From Certhia americana (lineage: Eukaryota > Chordata > Aves > Passeriformes > Certhiidae), in NCBI GenBank assembly GCA_018697195.1, contig CM031864.1, positions 14,823,286 through 14,887,285 on the forward strand: 64,000 nucleotides of DNA, given 5' to 3'. Positions 33,501-44,813 of the stretch are shown one piece after another. The position numbers and the translations under genes are program-made. Each line of letters opens with the position of its first letter. The first letter of the stretch is position 1. The notes under the pieces are model-generated. The model made no database searches. It worked only from the letters and a program-made list of their open reading frames with translations, and was not told the DNA's origin.

Positions 33501-36500
33501 CTGTAAATGTGCATGTGGAGGGTGTAACAATCACTGGTTCATAAGCAGCAGGGTGAGGGCAGCACTGCAGAGGAGGGTCTGCTCTTCTCTCTCCTTCACC
33601 TTGGGCAATTTACACAGGCAATGGATTGGCTTCATCAGATGAGAGGTGTTTGGAGATCTCACCCATGTCCCGTTGCATCACCTGTGTTGCTCAGTTTGGA
33701 CAGCAGTTTACCCGGGGCAGTGCTGGGGACAGTGGCTGTCATTAGCTCACTGGCGGGGGCAGTGTCCATTGGAAGAATGGGGAGATTGATTTGATAAGTA
33801 GCTTCTGTTCCTATTGGGAGAGTCTCTCTTAAGACAAGCAGGACTTGTAATAAGGTCTTGCTTAGCCCCTATAATTAGGGAGTTGATTTAGTGATGTTTA
33901 TTTGGATCTTCAATGTGTGTTCAATTCCCAGAATAAAGTTGGTTGGTAGTTGCTGTAAATTTGGGGAATGCAACCTGGGGCACCTGGAAAGCCCAGGGGA
34001 AGCACCTTGAAGACTAAGTGGTTCTTGGTCTCCCTGTGAGAGTTTCATTGCTGCTGAAGGCTGCTGGTAAGTACTGGAGACCACTGTTGTATTTAAATGC
34101 TGCACTCGTGAGCATCCTTGCTGAAGGAGCAGTCAGCAGTTACAACTGCTGTATCATCAGCTGATCTGCTGATGAGGCAGCAGCAAATGTCTTGGCATTG
34201 GCAGACTTGCATTCATCTCAGGATGTTCTCTTCCCTTTTTCAGATGATTGCTGTAATCCAGCTGTCCCTCTGTAGAGTACACTCTTTGGTACTTACTATA
34301 TTGAGGATGCCTCTGATTTTAGGAGCTAAATTTTATCAGAAAAGGGAGGGAAGGCTCATCATTTGCACTGATCTTCTGGATTCAAGAGTAATGTTGCTTT
34401 GTCTTGTCCTAGTGAATGGTGGAAGGAGGAAGACAAAGTAAGGAACTTGTGGCTGAGTTTGTTTGCAAGCTGGTGGCCAAACTGTGGGGAGAGAAGTGTG
34501 GAAATGGGTGTTTGCCTGGTTGTAGCAATCCTGTTTCACAAGGGCACTCTTCAAAAACCCTCCTCCCTTCTGCATAAATAACACATGCCAGTTTGCCTGG
34601 GCTTTCCTACCTGGAAATATGTGTATCTAGAGGATTTGAAAATGTTGCAGGAGTATAGTATAAGGCCATTAAAACCTGAACTCTCGTCTTTTTCAGTCAG
34701 ATGTAATGTAGAAATTCATTCCAGACTTGAGAATTGGCAGAAGCCCTCCACAGTACTCAGGCACTCTGGTTTCTGTTGTGTTTCCCTCTGAATCAAAGGT
34801 TTCTCTACCCCCTCATTTGTCTAATTTTGAGTCCCTCCAATATTGTTTGTGTTGGGGTTTTTTTGTTTTAGCAACTATTAACCAGAGATCATGTGTTTTT
34901 CTGATGTGGTTGCCATAGGTTAGTCATACATCAGCTGATCTAGTAAGCGTCATTTATACATGTATTTTATACATGTACATGTGTGTATGTGCATGCATGC
35001 ACTCAGGTACACGTGTGTGTGTGTCAGTCTGCTATGAATGGTGAAGCTCTCAGGAAATGTTTTATATTCTAGCTGGCATGTGAGTTGACTTTTTTGATCT
35101 AATAACTGGAAACATTTAATACATTTCCTTTCTAGATACAGCTGGGAACTTTCCAGGAGGGATATGGTTGGTTGCTGTATGCATAAAAATAGTGGAATTC
35201 TAAATTCAGAAATATTTATTTTGAGATTTTTAGCCAGAAACAGTTTTTTGGTCACTTTAAGTAACTCAGCTAAACTTTGAGTCAGGATTATGTACTCTTG
35301 ATAAAAACAAGGTTAAATTAAGAAAGGAAAAAGACAACTTCAAGGAAGAAAACAAAGTGGCTGCAATAGTTAATAAAAAGTGCCAGGTTTAAATGTATAT
35401 TGGAAAGCTGGTAGTAATATATATAGAATAATATGGTCAGGGAAGCCAGATGACTTGTGCTGACCCTTACAGTGACATCTGCTCTCTGTTTTAGGTACTG
35501 GCTGATGAGTTGAGCTGGTATATTTTATCTGTGTGACACTAGTTGCGTATGGAGCACGATGAGCAGCTGAGGCAGGCTGTGTTGGCCTGTCCTGGGCAGT
35601 TATCAGAACTGAGCAGAAACAGGATGGGAAAGAATCAAAGACTAAAAAGATGATATGTTTTTGCACTTGAAATACCCTTTTTCTTGGTAGGAGACTTCAT
35701 CCCTTATGAACTACTGGGATGTAACCCAGGACCATGCATTTTATCAGCATGAAGTTGTATTTTAAACATCAATTTTACAATCTGCTAGCTGCTGCTGCAT
35801 CAAGCGTGGTGTCGTCAGCAAAGCGTCACAGCTGCTTCTGAGTAAAACACAGTAAACAACTTGAGTAGTTCCTTAGGACAGGAACCGAAAAAAACACCTG
35901 TCTCAATGCAATTAATGCAAGTCCATCGTGGAGACTGAATCTAATGAAGCCAATGGGAATTTGGTCAGATTTCAGGCCCAAGTGAGTCTGGCATTTTCAA
36001 GAATGATTTATGCCACTGTTATCTTAGTCTAGTTGCCATATGGGAAATTTGGGCTGCTTCCGATTGCCTGAGTACTTTCTTTAGAAGCAATCTGCCCACG
36101 TAAGTGACTCAGGTTTGCAGTGCTGGATGGAGCTGCACTGAGATGCTCTAAAGACAGTGAATGTCTGTGTGTCTGTGGAGGATTATACAAACCATGCTGA
36201 ATGAGTGTAAGTGTGTGCTTGTTGCCACAGGAAAGGCTCAGTAAACAACTGCTCACTGCTTTGTGTCCTCATTCTGCCATAGAGATTAGTCCACCACTAC
36301 CTTGCAGGGCCAAAAATGAAGCACAAAGAGTAATGAAAGAAACCTTGTGCCTAATGCAATAAATTTCTTGTAAGGTAGAAAGGAAATTGGTTGTGGAGAT
36401 CTGCCTTGTTTCACAGAGAGGTAAATGCTGAAATGTTCCGTAAGATTCTTTTTCATCTACTGTAGTAAAGTGTCATTTAGAAGATTGGTCACTTTTGAAA

Positions 36501-36560
36501 TTAGATGAATTGAAATAGTTCTTTTACTTACAATGTTCACATTTACATGGAAACAGTAAA
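30550..36560. other. Intergenic region, no gene recognised
   Basis: The sequence between the SAMD13 3' end and the UOX side contains only short random open frames and a TG/CATG-rich microsatellite at 34953-35025. Confidence 0.6.
34953..35025. repeat. ACATGT/TG-rich microsatellite
   Basis: Imperfect tacatgta, tgtg and catgcatg units are followed by an acgtgtgtgtgtg run. Confidence 0.7.
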
Positions 36561-36574
36561 CAGTCAAAAGCTAG

Positions 36575-36725
36575 GTTTTTTTTTTTTTTTTGATGTTGCT
36601 CTTTATTTGCCTTTAAAAGATATGTTAATGAATTAAAAACATCTAGAAGTGACAGAAGTAGCAAGACATAAGCCCACAAGTACAATACAACACAATCTAA
36701 GAAGGTAAGAGAGAATGTCCCCAGG
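36575..36725 (-). mobile_element. Short retroposed mRNA 3' end with poly(A) tail
   Basis: Read on the minus strand, about 150 bases end in aataaagagcaacatc followed directly by sixteen A (T16 at 36576-36591), the layout of a polyadenylated mRNA copied into the genome. The same nine bases, aaaagctag, flank both ends (36566-36574 and 36726-36734), as expected of a target-site duplication. The copied part looks like a 3'UTR end. The source gene was not recognised. The alternative, a chance A-run near the UOX 3' end, explains the flanking repeat less well. Confidence 0.55.
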
Positions 36726-38088
36726 AAAAGCTAGAAGTGTAAATAAAGCTTTCAGAATTGGCTGGTGACCAGAGTGCATCATAGCTGGGACAGCTTCACT
36801 CTGTGGTGTCATTTTTCCTGTTGTTCAGGAGATAGCTCAGGCTGGTGGACCATTCTTCCCTTGCATCTGTTATGCCCTGCTCATCAAGGCGAGTTTCTAT
36901 CTCGCAAAACACTTCAAAATGTCACACAGAGCAGGACATCTCCCCCATTTTTGGTGCCTATGAATTTAATGATTGTACCCAGAGCAATGCTGCATGTCTG
37001 CCAAACTCAGGAGGCACAAAGGAAATTTAACTGCAGTTTTTAGAAGTTACTTTGGGCACTTCACATTTGATTTTCGCTCTGTCAATGTAGCCTGTGAAAA
37101 TGACACTCAGAGAAAATGAGAGCAAGGGCTAGAAGCTGTTGGAAACTGAGCAGGATTCCTGTTGCAAATGTGGTAGCAAGATTGAGATGAGAATCATTGA
37201 CTGTACTGTTTTATCTCAATGTTCAAAGCTATCACCTGGGGTAAAGTAAAATATGCATTATCTGTCTAGTTTTCTCCCTACCCTTCCCAAATGTAACAGG
37301 GCTATGTAGGTTGACTCCTGCCTGCTCAGAAGGAATGATAAGATTATTAGACTAAAGAAAACTGTTTAATTAAATCTACAGAGAGCCTAAAACCTAAAAT
37401 CACCTTGGTGATTGTCCCAACCCCCAACAGTGATTAATGTAAAAGTACTATAGTAACTGTAGTCTGATGAGTAGCAGCAGCAGTCATGCAGTCAGAACAC
37501 ATGCAGAGAAAGTAGTCAACAGCTTTAACTATTCACACCTCAAAGAAGATATGAGAGATGCTTTTTCTTTTTCTTTGTTTCTCATTTCCTGCGCAAAGAA
37601 ATCCTGATTCTGACTGTTTTCCTGCTCAGTCACTGGGTCAGAACCTCAGCTCTGTAGATCAATATGGCATCAAGGGGTCATGACAGGTTATGTCAATGAA
37701 ACAGCAGGTCTCATGCTTGTATATTAATTTTACTGAAGAAATATTAATAAAGAGAATATAGAGATTTCCTGATTTTACATGTCAAAAACATGTTGCAGAC
37801 ATCAAATTAATTGTTTCATTAGAAGGTCTGGGAGTAGCTATTAGAATTTACTATAATGTTTCCAGCTGGGATTTTCCAAAGAACTTAGGGTACTTCAGTC
37901 TGCAAATCACACTGGAATTCAGGGACAGACTTTGATTTCCAATCTCCTGAGGGTCCTTCATAAATCCTATGTTCAGGAGTTCACAGAGGGAAAAGTAGTC
38001 AGCAATGGAAGAGGCCAATAAGGAGTAAACATTGATAGGAAAGCCATGCTATTAAGTTTATCAGGAAAGTTGAGTATTGCCAAGAGGT

Positions 38089-38226
38089 TTAGTTTCCCTG
38101 GGCAGCTGCCAGTCCAAACTGACATTTCCTCTCATCTCTCAGCATGTGGCCTTGTGCTTCAAAAAACTTCTTCCGGCCAAGTGTGCAAGCACAGGAGCCG
38201 TAAGGAGCTTCCACTGGAACCAAAAC
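38089..38226 (-). CDS. UOX: UOX terminal coding exon with extended tail
   Basis: The acceptor is tccgctcag. VLVPVEAPYG aligns with the mammalian exon, after which the sequence diverges. TAA at 38089-38091 closes a 45-residue exon ending AAAQGN, with no SRL-type signal. Confidence 0.88.
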   Translation of the reverse strand, partial: VLVPVEAPYGSCACTLGRKKFFEAQGHMLRDERKCQFGLAAAQGN

Positions 38227-41200
38227 CTGAGCGGAAAGAGCACAAACACAAAGGTTATGTTTGAGACAGGGATGTGCCAGCAGAAAATGCAGCTATTCAC
38301 CTTCTTAATAAAATCATGCCCAGACCCTTTCTCTCTTATGAACGTCAGTGGTAGATGTTGACAATATCACACGTAAAAGTGGATCTAAAACGTCCACCTG
38401 AAGGAGGGAAAAGATAGGAGAGCACAGTACCAGAATCACAACACTTTGGAGGGAGTCTAGAGCATAAACAGACTACAGACCATCAATGTCAAATGAAATA
38501 ACCTAATTTTCTCTTTCAGGTGAGGGTAATATAACAGACTTTCAGCTCAGCCTAGCTGGCAGCTAGAGCAGCTGTGGAGGGAGGAGCAAATACAACTCTC
38601 CCCTAGCATTTGCCCTCTGCCTGATCCCAGGCTTGAACCTCATCCACTATTGGACTAATCTGGGAGGCCACAGTGCATTCTGCTTGGGCAAAATGCACAG
38701 GATGACATTATAATTGAGAGTCAAATTCAGTGGAGAAAACAGGAATAATTTTTCAGATATAATCTCTGTTACAGATAATTTTGATGTCCGGAGTATTCCA
38801 CTTGACCTTTAGCTTTTATCAATAACAGAAGAAGACAATTATTTATCTCCCTTTTGTAATCAGTGTAAGTCTTTTTTAGAGGTAATATGTAGCTTTTACT
38901 GGGACAAGAAGAAGAAAGTTTGCTCACATTAACTCTGTTTTATGTAGAACTGCTGCTATGCTTTGAGGCTGAATATTTCTAAAGAGGGAAGTCAAGTTGT
39001 ATTTGAAACATTTACTTACTTCTTTGTCATTGGTCAAGCCTAGATTTTTCATGTCTACAACATTATAAAAGGTGTTGTTCAAGACGACTTCTATGACCTG
39101 TACCTGAAGCCATGAAAATGGATGAGACAATAAATTAGGTCACCTTTTCAGTCAACAGCCTTGCAGGCTTTTCACTCTGTGTAAAAAAGAACAATGCCAC
39201 CCCCCCCAGTACAGTTGATCAAATGCAATCTAGTGAACATGTGTAGCACACCTTTCACTTTTATTCACATGCTGCCAAGAACTGAGTGATGTTCTCCCAC
39301 ATTGTGTTCCCAGCTGGGGAGTTCCCAGTCTTAGAACTGACAGAGGAAATAACAGTCTCACCTTGGTCTTCTCAGTGGTGCAATTCACATTCACTATTGT
39401 TAAAGTAAAACAACATTAGAGGAAAGAAGATACCTGTGACACTCTGGAAAGGACAAGCATCTGGATACAGTTGACAGTTTTCTGGTAAGAGGGTGAATAT
39501 TCCCCACAGTCAGGTGGTCCAGCAAAGGCTTCAAGGATACATTCACGGATTTTCTTCCTGGAGGAAACACAGATTCTTACAAAACCTTGTATCAGTTGTC
39601 TCTGCTAAGATTTATAATTCTCTACTGTGGAGTGGTTTTTGTTTATATTTTGCATGTCTTTTCTGACAAATCTATAGCCCATGGGATTTTCTGGAAAAAC
39701 AATTTGTCGTGTCACCCAATTTCTGTTACCTCTACTCAACCCTGCCAGATACATAATTAACAAATAGGTTTTGTTAAAACTGTTTAACAAATTAGTTATT
39801 TTATTCTCCTAAAGTACTATTTATTTGAATCCCATCCAATGTCCCTTAGAGAGAGAAGTACCCCTAAGACATGCCTCTCACCCCTCATAACAAGAGCTTA
39901 GTGCTGCTACTGAAACCTGTGAGTGGCTGGTGCACTGCAGTTATGGATCTGACCCTTAGACCTTCTGTATTGTTTAGAGGGACTTTGTGAGTATAGATTG
40001 GGAAATCAATATTACTTGATATAACATGTACCATATGCAGTCAAAGTCAAAATTCTTGCATTCGCCATATGACCATTTGCAGAAGAGCTCTCCACATAGA
40101 ATCCTGTCATGTCTTTCAGGAAGAGTGGTGTGTTCATTCTTATAGAAGCCTTCAAATCCAGACTGCGTTGTCTTCATAAGTTTTAGGTCCTTAATTCCAG
40201 CAAAGACAATCAGAGGACCTGTGATTGAAAATTACAAGAAACTATGAGCTTCTTTTCATTTAAAGAAAAAAAACCTTTGGGTAAATACTTGCATTGACAG
40301 CTCCAGAGTCAGAAAGAAGACAGTAACTTTCTGCACACTAATATTGGCAGAAAGGTAAGAAACAAGACAGAAACTGCTGAAGTCAGGCTCAACCTAGAAA
40401 ACAGAGAATCCCATCAAGTGATCTGCAGTTAAGGAAAACTAAGGATTGACTTTTTTCTTTCGCTTGGAATTGGGACATGAGTTGGCTCATGCTGATGTCA
40501 ACTTAGGAATGGCTCTACAGGGAAACGAAATAGGCTATCAGAGCTGTGATGTACAGCAAGAGGTGCGGCCTTTTTCAAGAACACAGAGAAAAGTAAAAAT
40601 TCTCTGTTTAAAGACAGCCTTGGCCACTAATTTGCTATAGATACACATCCTGTTGGGAGTTTTGCATCTCTGAGTATGAGAGCCAAGAGCCAATGCAAAT
40701 CCCTGCAGTTTAGCTAATGAGCAGGAACTGGCACTGATACAGATGCCACCCACAGGTTCAAACTGACAGTGGCTTTGCTCTTAGCCACTATTTATAAAAA
40801 GAGCTTTTGAGGATCACTGCTGAATGAGTAGATCATTGTCTTCTAAAGACCAAGTAGTTTTGACCTGAACATTTTCTTCTGATGCACCTTTTGAACAGCA
40901 GCTATTTCAATTTCAAGCAGTCATTTAGAGCACACCAATGGTATGGCAACTAAAAATTTCACTGACCAGAGCTGCGAAAAAGCTGGTTCAGAAAATAGAA
41001 ACTTCATGGTATGCAGGCTCATTCAGGGCCTGTGCAGATAGTGGCTGAAGCCTGAGCTGCTGGGTTTGTGCTGCTCTTGGTGCTTGCACTAACTAGTACA
41101 AAATTAATCCTTGAATATGTCAAGTGCATAGTAATCTGGCCTTGGATTTGGAAGACTGACAAATTTTGTCTTTAAATGATGTCTTTGAAGGAATTTATGC

Positions 41201-44200
41201 TGGAAATAATTCCACCATAGTATACATTTCTAAATTGCATGGGTGTTTAGAGGTTTGGGTGTTTTAAAACTGCTCTGTGACTAGATATTATTGAAACTGC
41301 ATCTTATCTGTTTCTTTTCTTGTTTACACTCATTTTTGGCTTTGAATGCCTCTAAGGAGTTGTATATATAATTTTGCCTATGTCTCCCTGTTATTTACTA
41401 AAGCCTTAAAAAAAATCTACAGAGACTGACCTTGGACAGGATATTCTGGGGTTTGTACAGATCTTGAATAATTCATCACTTGGGTGTAAGACTGTGACAC
41501 ACAGGTAGTGCAGATACTATCAGTGAACCTGAAGAGATATTTATCTTATATTCAAATACTTAGCCTTGTTTGAAAGAGCTCCTTGCAACAAAAGATTGAC
41601 TGAAAGGCTGACTGGTTGTACAGCAACCTGAAACTTGCTCCAAAGGTTACAGCACCCAGGGAGAGTTTCCAAGGTGAACAGCTCATGCTGTGCTTTCAGG
41701 AGGCTTTCAGGAGGCTTTGTGCTTGCAGCTGACAAATTTTGATTCTGTTAAGTTAGTTATGATGTTTTGAGTTTCCAAAAAACTCTGAGCCTTTTATCAG
41801 CTGATACAATGGCAAACAAATAATTCTATTAAACCTCACTCGTTTGTTGTTTTTTTTTTTTCATGATGAGAAAATTGTTAAAAGATAGGATTAACTGAGA
41901 AATGAACTCCCATGTCTGGCTGATAGGTGCATAGGAGGATGCTAAATATAGAGAACATTCTCTTAGAAGAAAAATAAAAGTGACTTGAAAATCTTCACTT
42001 TGGTTATTGTTCACCTAGGCAGGGAATTCTAAAGAAACAACTAAAGGGCTACATGAAGGGAAGTCTAAGAAGGAAAGGTGTTTTCTTCAGTAAGCCATGA
42101 AGGCTTTCTGTTTGTGTAGAATCTGAAGTTGCAGAACTGCATGTTAAAGTTTCATGATGATGAAAAATTTAACACAATCTACATTAAGTGCAGCAGCTTT
42201 TTAAAAAAAGTATAGACTCTTGTTTGGTTTTTTGGTTTGTTTTTTTTTTTTTTTTTTAATTCAGGTGTCTTTTTTTAACATTTTCCAGAAAATACCATCA
42301 ATACTATTAAGGCTGTCAAAAGTACAGCAGTAGTTAACATTACTAGAAACATTAAAAAAGATGGCAAGAAGCACTGGAAGCTTGTACAGGCTTTCTCTGT
42401 TCTTTCAGCAGGCACACAGGGGCAGTGCTCAGATGCACCTTCCAAAACTTGTGCCCTGTCTGCAAGTGAAACTGGTCTTGCCACTGGTTCTGGGTAGGAT
42501 GGGAAATAGTTCTAAGTTACATTAATGTTGTCTAGGTAGGTACTGAACTAATACCTAAACCCTCTAAAGCCATTGTGTGAAATGATACACTGGCCTCAGC
42601 TCAGTTCCCAGTAATCCAGGAGACGTGTTAAACAAAACACCATCACAGTGAGACTGAACTTAGGCTTTTGTTGTGAGCTATAGCAAGTAGAGATAATTTT
42701 TACACTCCCTTGGGAATGCCAATTCATGGACAGACAGCTGAGCTTGAAAGCCTGTCTTTTAAGTATCACAAAACCCTTGGTCAAGCCAAATACTGCTTTG
42801 TTTATGTGTGGCGTGCAAAAAAGAATAAGCACACTCTGAAGTATTTTCATGTGAAAAATGGTTTGCATATAGACCTGAGTGCTCACGATGCTCAAGCTAG
42901 TCTGGCTCGCAGCAATGAAATTGCTTTCTTAGAAATTAAATCAAGGCATGTTGACAAGGGTTTGAAAATTACTGCAAACCAGGCAATTGGCCTGCAGCAG
43001 TGTGGTGTCGGGTAAGGATCATATGAGACTGCAGGTTATAGTATAAGGTAGGAAAGTAAGCAGCCTGTTCCTGGAAGGCTGTTAAATCCTGTGGCAAGAT
43101 GTAACCATTCTGCTGGATGTGCTTTTGTAACCATTCCATCCCATCTCTGGGATATAAGTGTGAGCTACATTACTTATTCAGCCATGTCTCAGAGATCAAG
43201 AACATCAAAATAAACGCTATAAAAATATTCTTTGATTTAGACCTCTGGAACACTTTGGCTGTGCTCTAAGCCCTGTAGCACCAGTAGCTATCTCTAAAGT
43301 CATCTCCATCTCTCATTGGCAGAAATATTTACAGAGAAGTAGGGGACGTTGCCAATTCTTTTCTCACCATTCCGGCACTGCTCAGCTTCACAAAAGCGGA
43401 TCCCATCAGGAACACATATGAATGAGTGGATGTGGGGAACGCCATCCTGCAATTTAGAGCAGACATGTAAGTAAAAGTGCCATAAATATTATGTTAATTT
43501 GAAAACAGGAGCTTAGAGAGAGAGGAATGACTACAGCATAAACAAATGGAATGTATCAGTAATTTAGATACCTCATGCAGACGTTGCCATGGTACTTCTT
43601 GAACGTAGGTTTTGACGTACGCCACTTGGCAAAATGTTGTCATGAAGTGATTGCAGATATCTATAGCAAATTGTTCTAAACTTGGGATCTAAGGCAGCAA
43701 ACAGTATTATTAGAAAGAAGCAATTACCTCATGTACAAAAGTAGATTTTTCTGGTGGTTGTAAGTATTTGGGAAGAATCAGTGTGGTTAAAAACACATTT
43801 CTCTTATTTCTAGCTTGGCTCACTGTGCAAGTCATTTGACCAGCTTGCAGCATACACTGCAAATAGCAGCTACACTTGTGTCAAAAATCTCCTATTCTGT
43901 GGTACAGTGAGCTGCAGTCCTTGGAGAAACTGCTGCAGGAGTCTTACACGTTGATGATAATGCTGAAATAATAATTTATCATGGTTATTCTTATTGATAT
44001 GGTGATATTCTAATTTAAGGTTTACAGGGTAAAGATGGGATTTCCTTGTGGTGAAATTTAGTGCTATAAATTGTCATTACGATACATGCAATTGATGGCA
44101 GTGAGAGAACAGAGAATTAAGAGGAGTCTCAACTTTGAGACCTTCTGTTTAAAAATATTATATAGGAATAATGCAGGATTATGGGCTATTAAAAAAAATA

Positions 44201-44813
44201 AAAAAAGGAGAGATGGCTTTTATATGACAAATCCACAAAAAACAGTGCTAGCTCTTGAGAAAACAAGGCTTTGGAAAACTAAGAAAGAGTCCACAGGACA
44301 AGCAGTGGAGGAGGAAGACTCTCTCAAATCACTGAAATTTACTTTGGTACTGATCTGATATGCCAATTGAAAATAAAAAGTTTGTATAAAACAAATACTT
44401 CCAAATGAAGTTGTAAGAAACAGCAAGGCTAGTTAAATTTTTTTTTTAAATACCCCATTTTTTTTGGCCAGCACAAGGACAATATTCTTTATGGTGTCTG
44501 TAGGTATCACAAGAGAATTGTTTCCTTCGAGGTACTCCTGAGGAGAAGTCAGCCGGAGATGTGCACACACTTCCACTTCTTTAACAAAATGCTTCTTTCC
44601 CTCTCTATGAAGGCGAAGGAACTTAATTGTATTCTTGCCATATTCACAGTTGAGGACTTCAAGGTCCTTGATCTGCAAAGAAAACACATGGCAGTTGTAA
44701 GGAAATGCTGTGGAAGCCTGAGTTATGCTGTCATGAAACAATGTCAATGAAACATAAACAGTGCTTATGGCCTTTATTTTTGTAGTTACCTGTGATAATG
44801 AGAATATTTTCAT
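38089..44813 (-). CDS. UOX: UOX, urate oxidase homologue with altered active site
   Basis: Urate oxidase converts urate to 5-hydroxyisourate in peroxisomes. Eight coding exons on the minus strand give an unbroken frame of about 323 residues (mouse about 303): 44790-44813, 44454-44672, 43572-43688, 43368-43446, 40032-40218, 39434-39557, 39020-39103 and 38089-38226. Splice sites are consensus and phases match. Family motifs are present: IPTDTIKN, ICNHF, QEVPW, TTQSGFEGF, EHTTLPERHDRIL, GEYSPSYQKT, LGLTNDKE. Using Aspergillus flavus uricase as guide, Lys10, Thr57, Asp58, Phe159, Arg176, Gln228 and Asn254 equivalents are kept, but His256 is Phe (codon 39068-39070) and Val227 is Tyr. The usual C-terminal SRL signal is absent and the tail is about 21 residues longer, ending QGN. 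It is therefore probably not an active peroxisomal uricase. The first exon is the least certain part. The gene is divergent from DNASE2B. Confidence 0.92.
39020..39103 (-). CDS. UOX: UOX exon lacking the catalytic histidine
   Basis: Twenty-eight codons, the same length as in mouse, lie between the acceptor ggcttcag and the donor gtaagt. The motif normally N-x-H-Y reads N-T-F-Y. Confidence 0.93.
39434..39557 (-). CDS. UOX: UOX exon with substrate Gln
   Basis: The acceptor is ttcctccag and the donor gtatct. It contains EAFAGPPDCGEYSPSYQKT. The Gln228 equivalent is kept, but the preceding residue is Tyr (codon 39485-39487) where Val is usual. Confidence 0.95.
40032..40218 (-). CDS. UOX: UOX exon with urate-binding Phe and Arg
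   Basis: The acceptor is aatcacag and the donor gtacat. It carries GIKDLKLMKTTQSGFEGF and EHTTLPERHDRIL, with the Phe159 and Arg176 equivalents kept, and ends in phase 2 inside a Trp codon. Confidence 0.96.
42240..42257. repeat. Poly(T) tract of 18
   Basis: Eighteen T in a row, equivalent to an A-tail on the minus strand directly downstream of the hydrophobic open frame. Confidence 0.9.
42275..42484 (-). other. Open frame with C-terminal hydrophobic segment inside a UOX intron, unidentified
   Basis: A 69-codon frame on the minus strand ends in about 28 strongly hydrophobic residues (FLMFLVMLTTAVLLTALIVL) and then FSGKC and a stop, the form of a tail-anchored membrane protein. About 17 bases after the stop follows an A18 run (T18 at 42240-42257). 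An acceptor-like atcctacccag lies upstream. I do not recognise the protein. It may be a last exon, a retrocopy scrap or chance. Confidence 0.25.
43368..43446 (-). CDS. UOX: UOX exon, HIHSF...CEAEQ segment
   Basis: The acceptor is aaattgcag and the donor gtgaga. It reads DGVPHIHSFICVPDG then IRFCEAEQCRN and ends in phase 1. Confidence 0.95.
43572..43688 (-). CDS. UOX: UOX exon, ICNHF...QEVPW segment
   Basis: Thirty-nine codons from IPSLEQFAIDICNHF to VPWQRLHE align without gaps to the mammalian exon. The donor is gtatct. Confidence 0.95.
44454..44672 (-). CDS. UOX: UOX exon with Lys and Thr-Asp active-site motifs
   Basis: The acceptor is ttctttgcag and the donor ggg|gtattt, with 73 codons in phase 0. 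It contains CEYGKN (catalytic Lys equivalent) and NNSLVIPTDTIKN (Thr57-Asp58 equivalents). A competing acceptor six bases inside the exon is possible. Confidence 0.93.
44790..44813 (-). CDS. UOX: UOX first coding exon (tentative)
   Basis: ATG followed by KIFSLSQ and a gtaact donor joins the next exon in phase 0 across a 117-base intron. An in-frame TAA lies just upstream, and upstream of that is a pyrimidine-rich acceptor-like ttcttcccatcag, which suggests a further 5' non-coding exon. The residues do not resemble the mammalian N-terminus, so another first exon nearer the GC-rich interval is possible. Confidence 0.45.

Noticed and set aside
36780..36920. Minus-strand peptide (RLDEQGITDAREEW... 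to a stop) that looks protein-like
   Set aside because: It could not be linked to a known family or to splice sites, and a stop lies just upstream.
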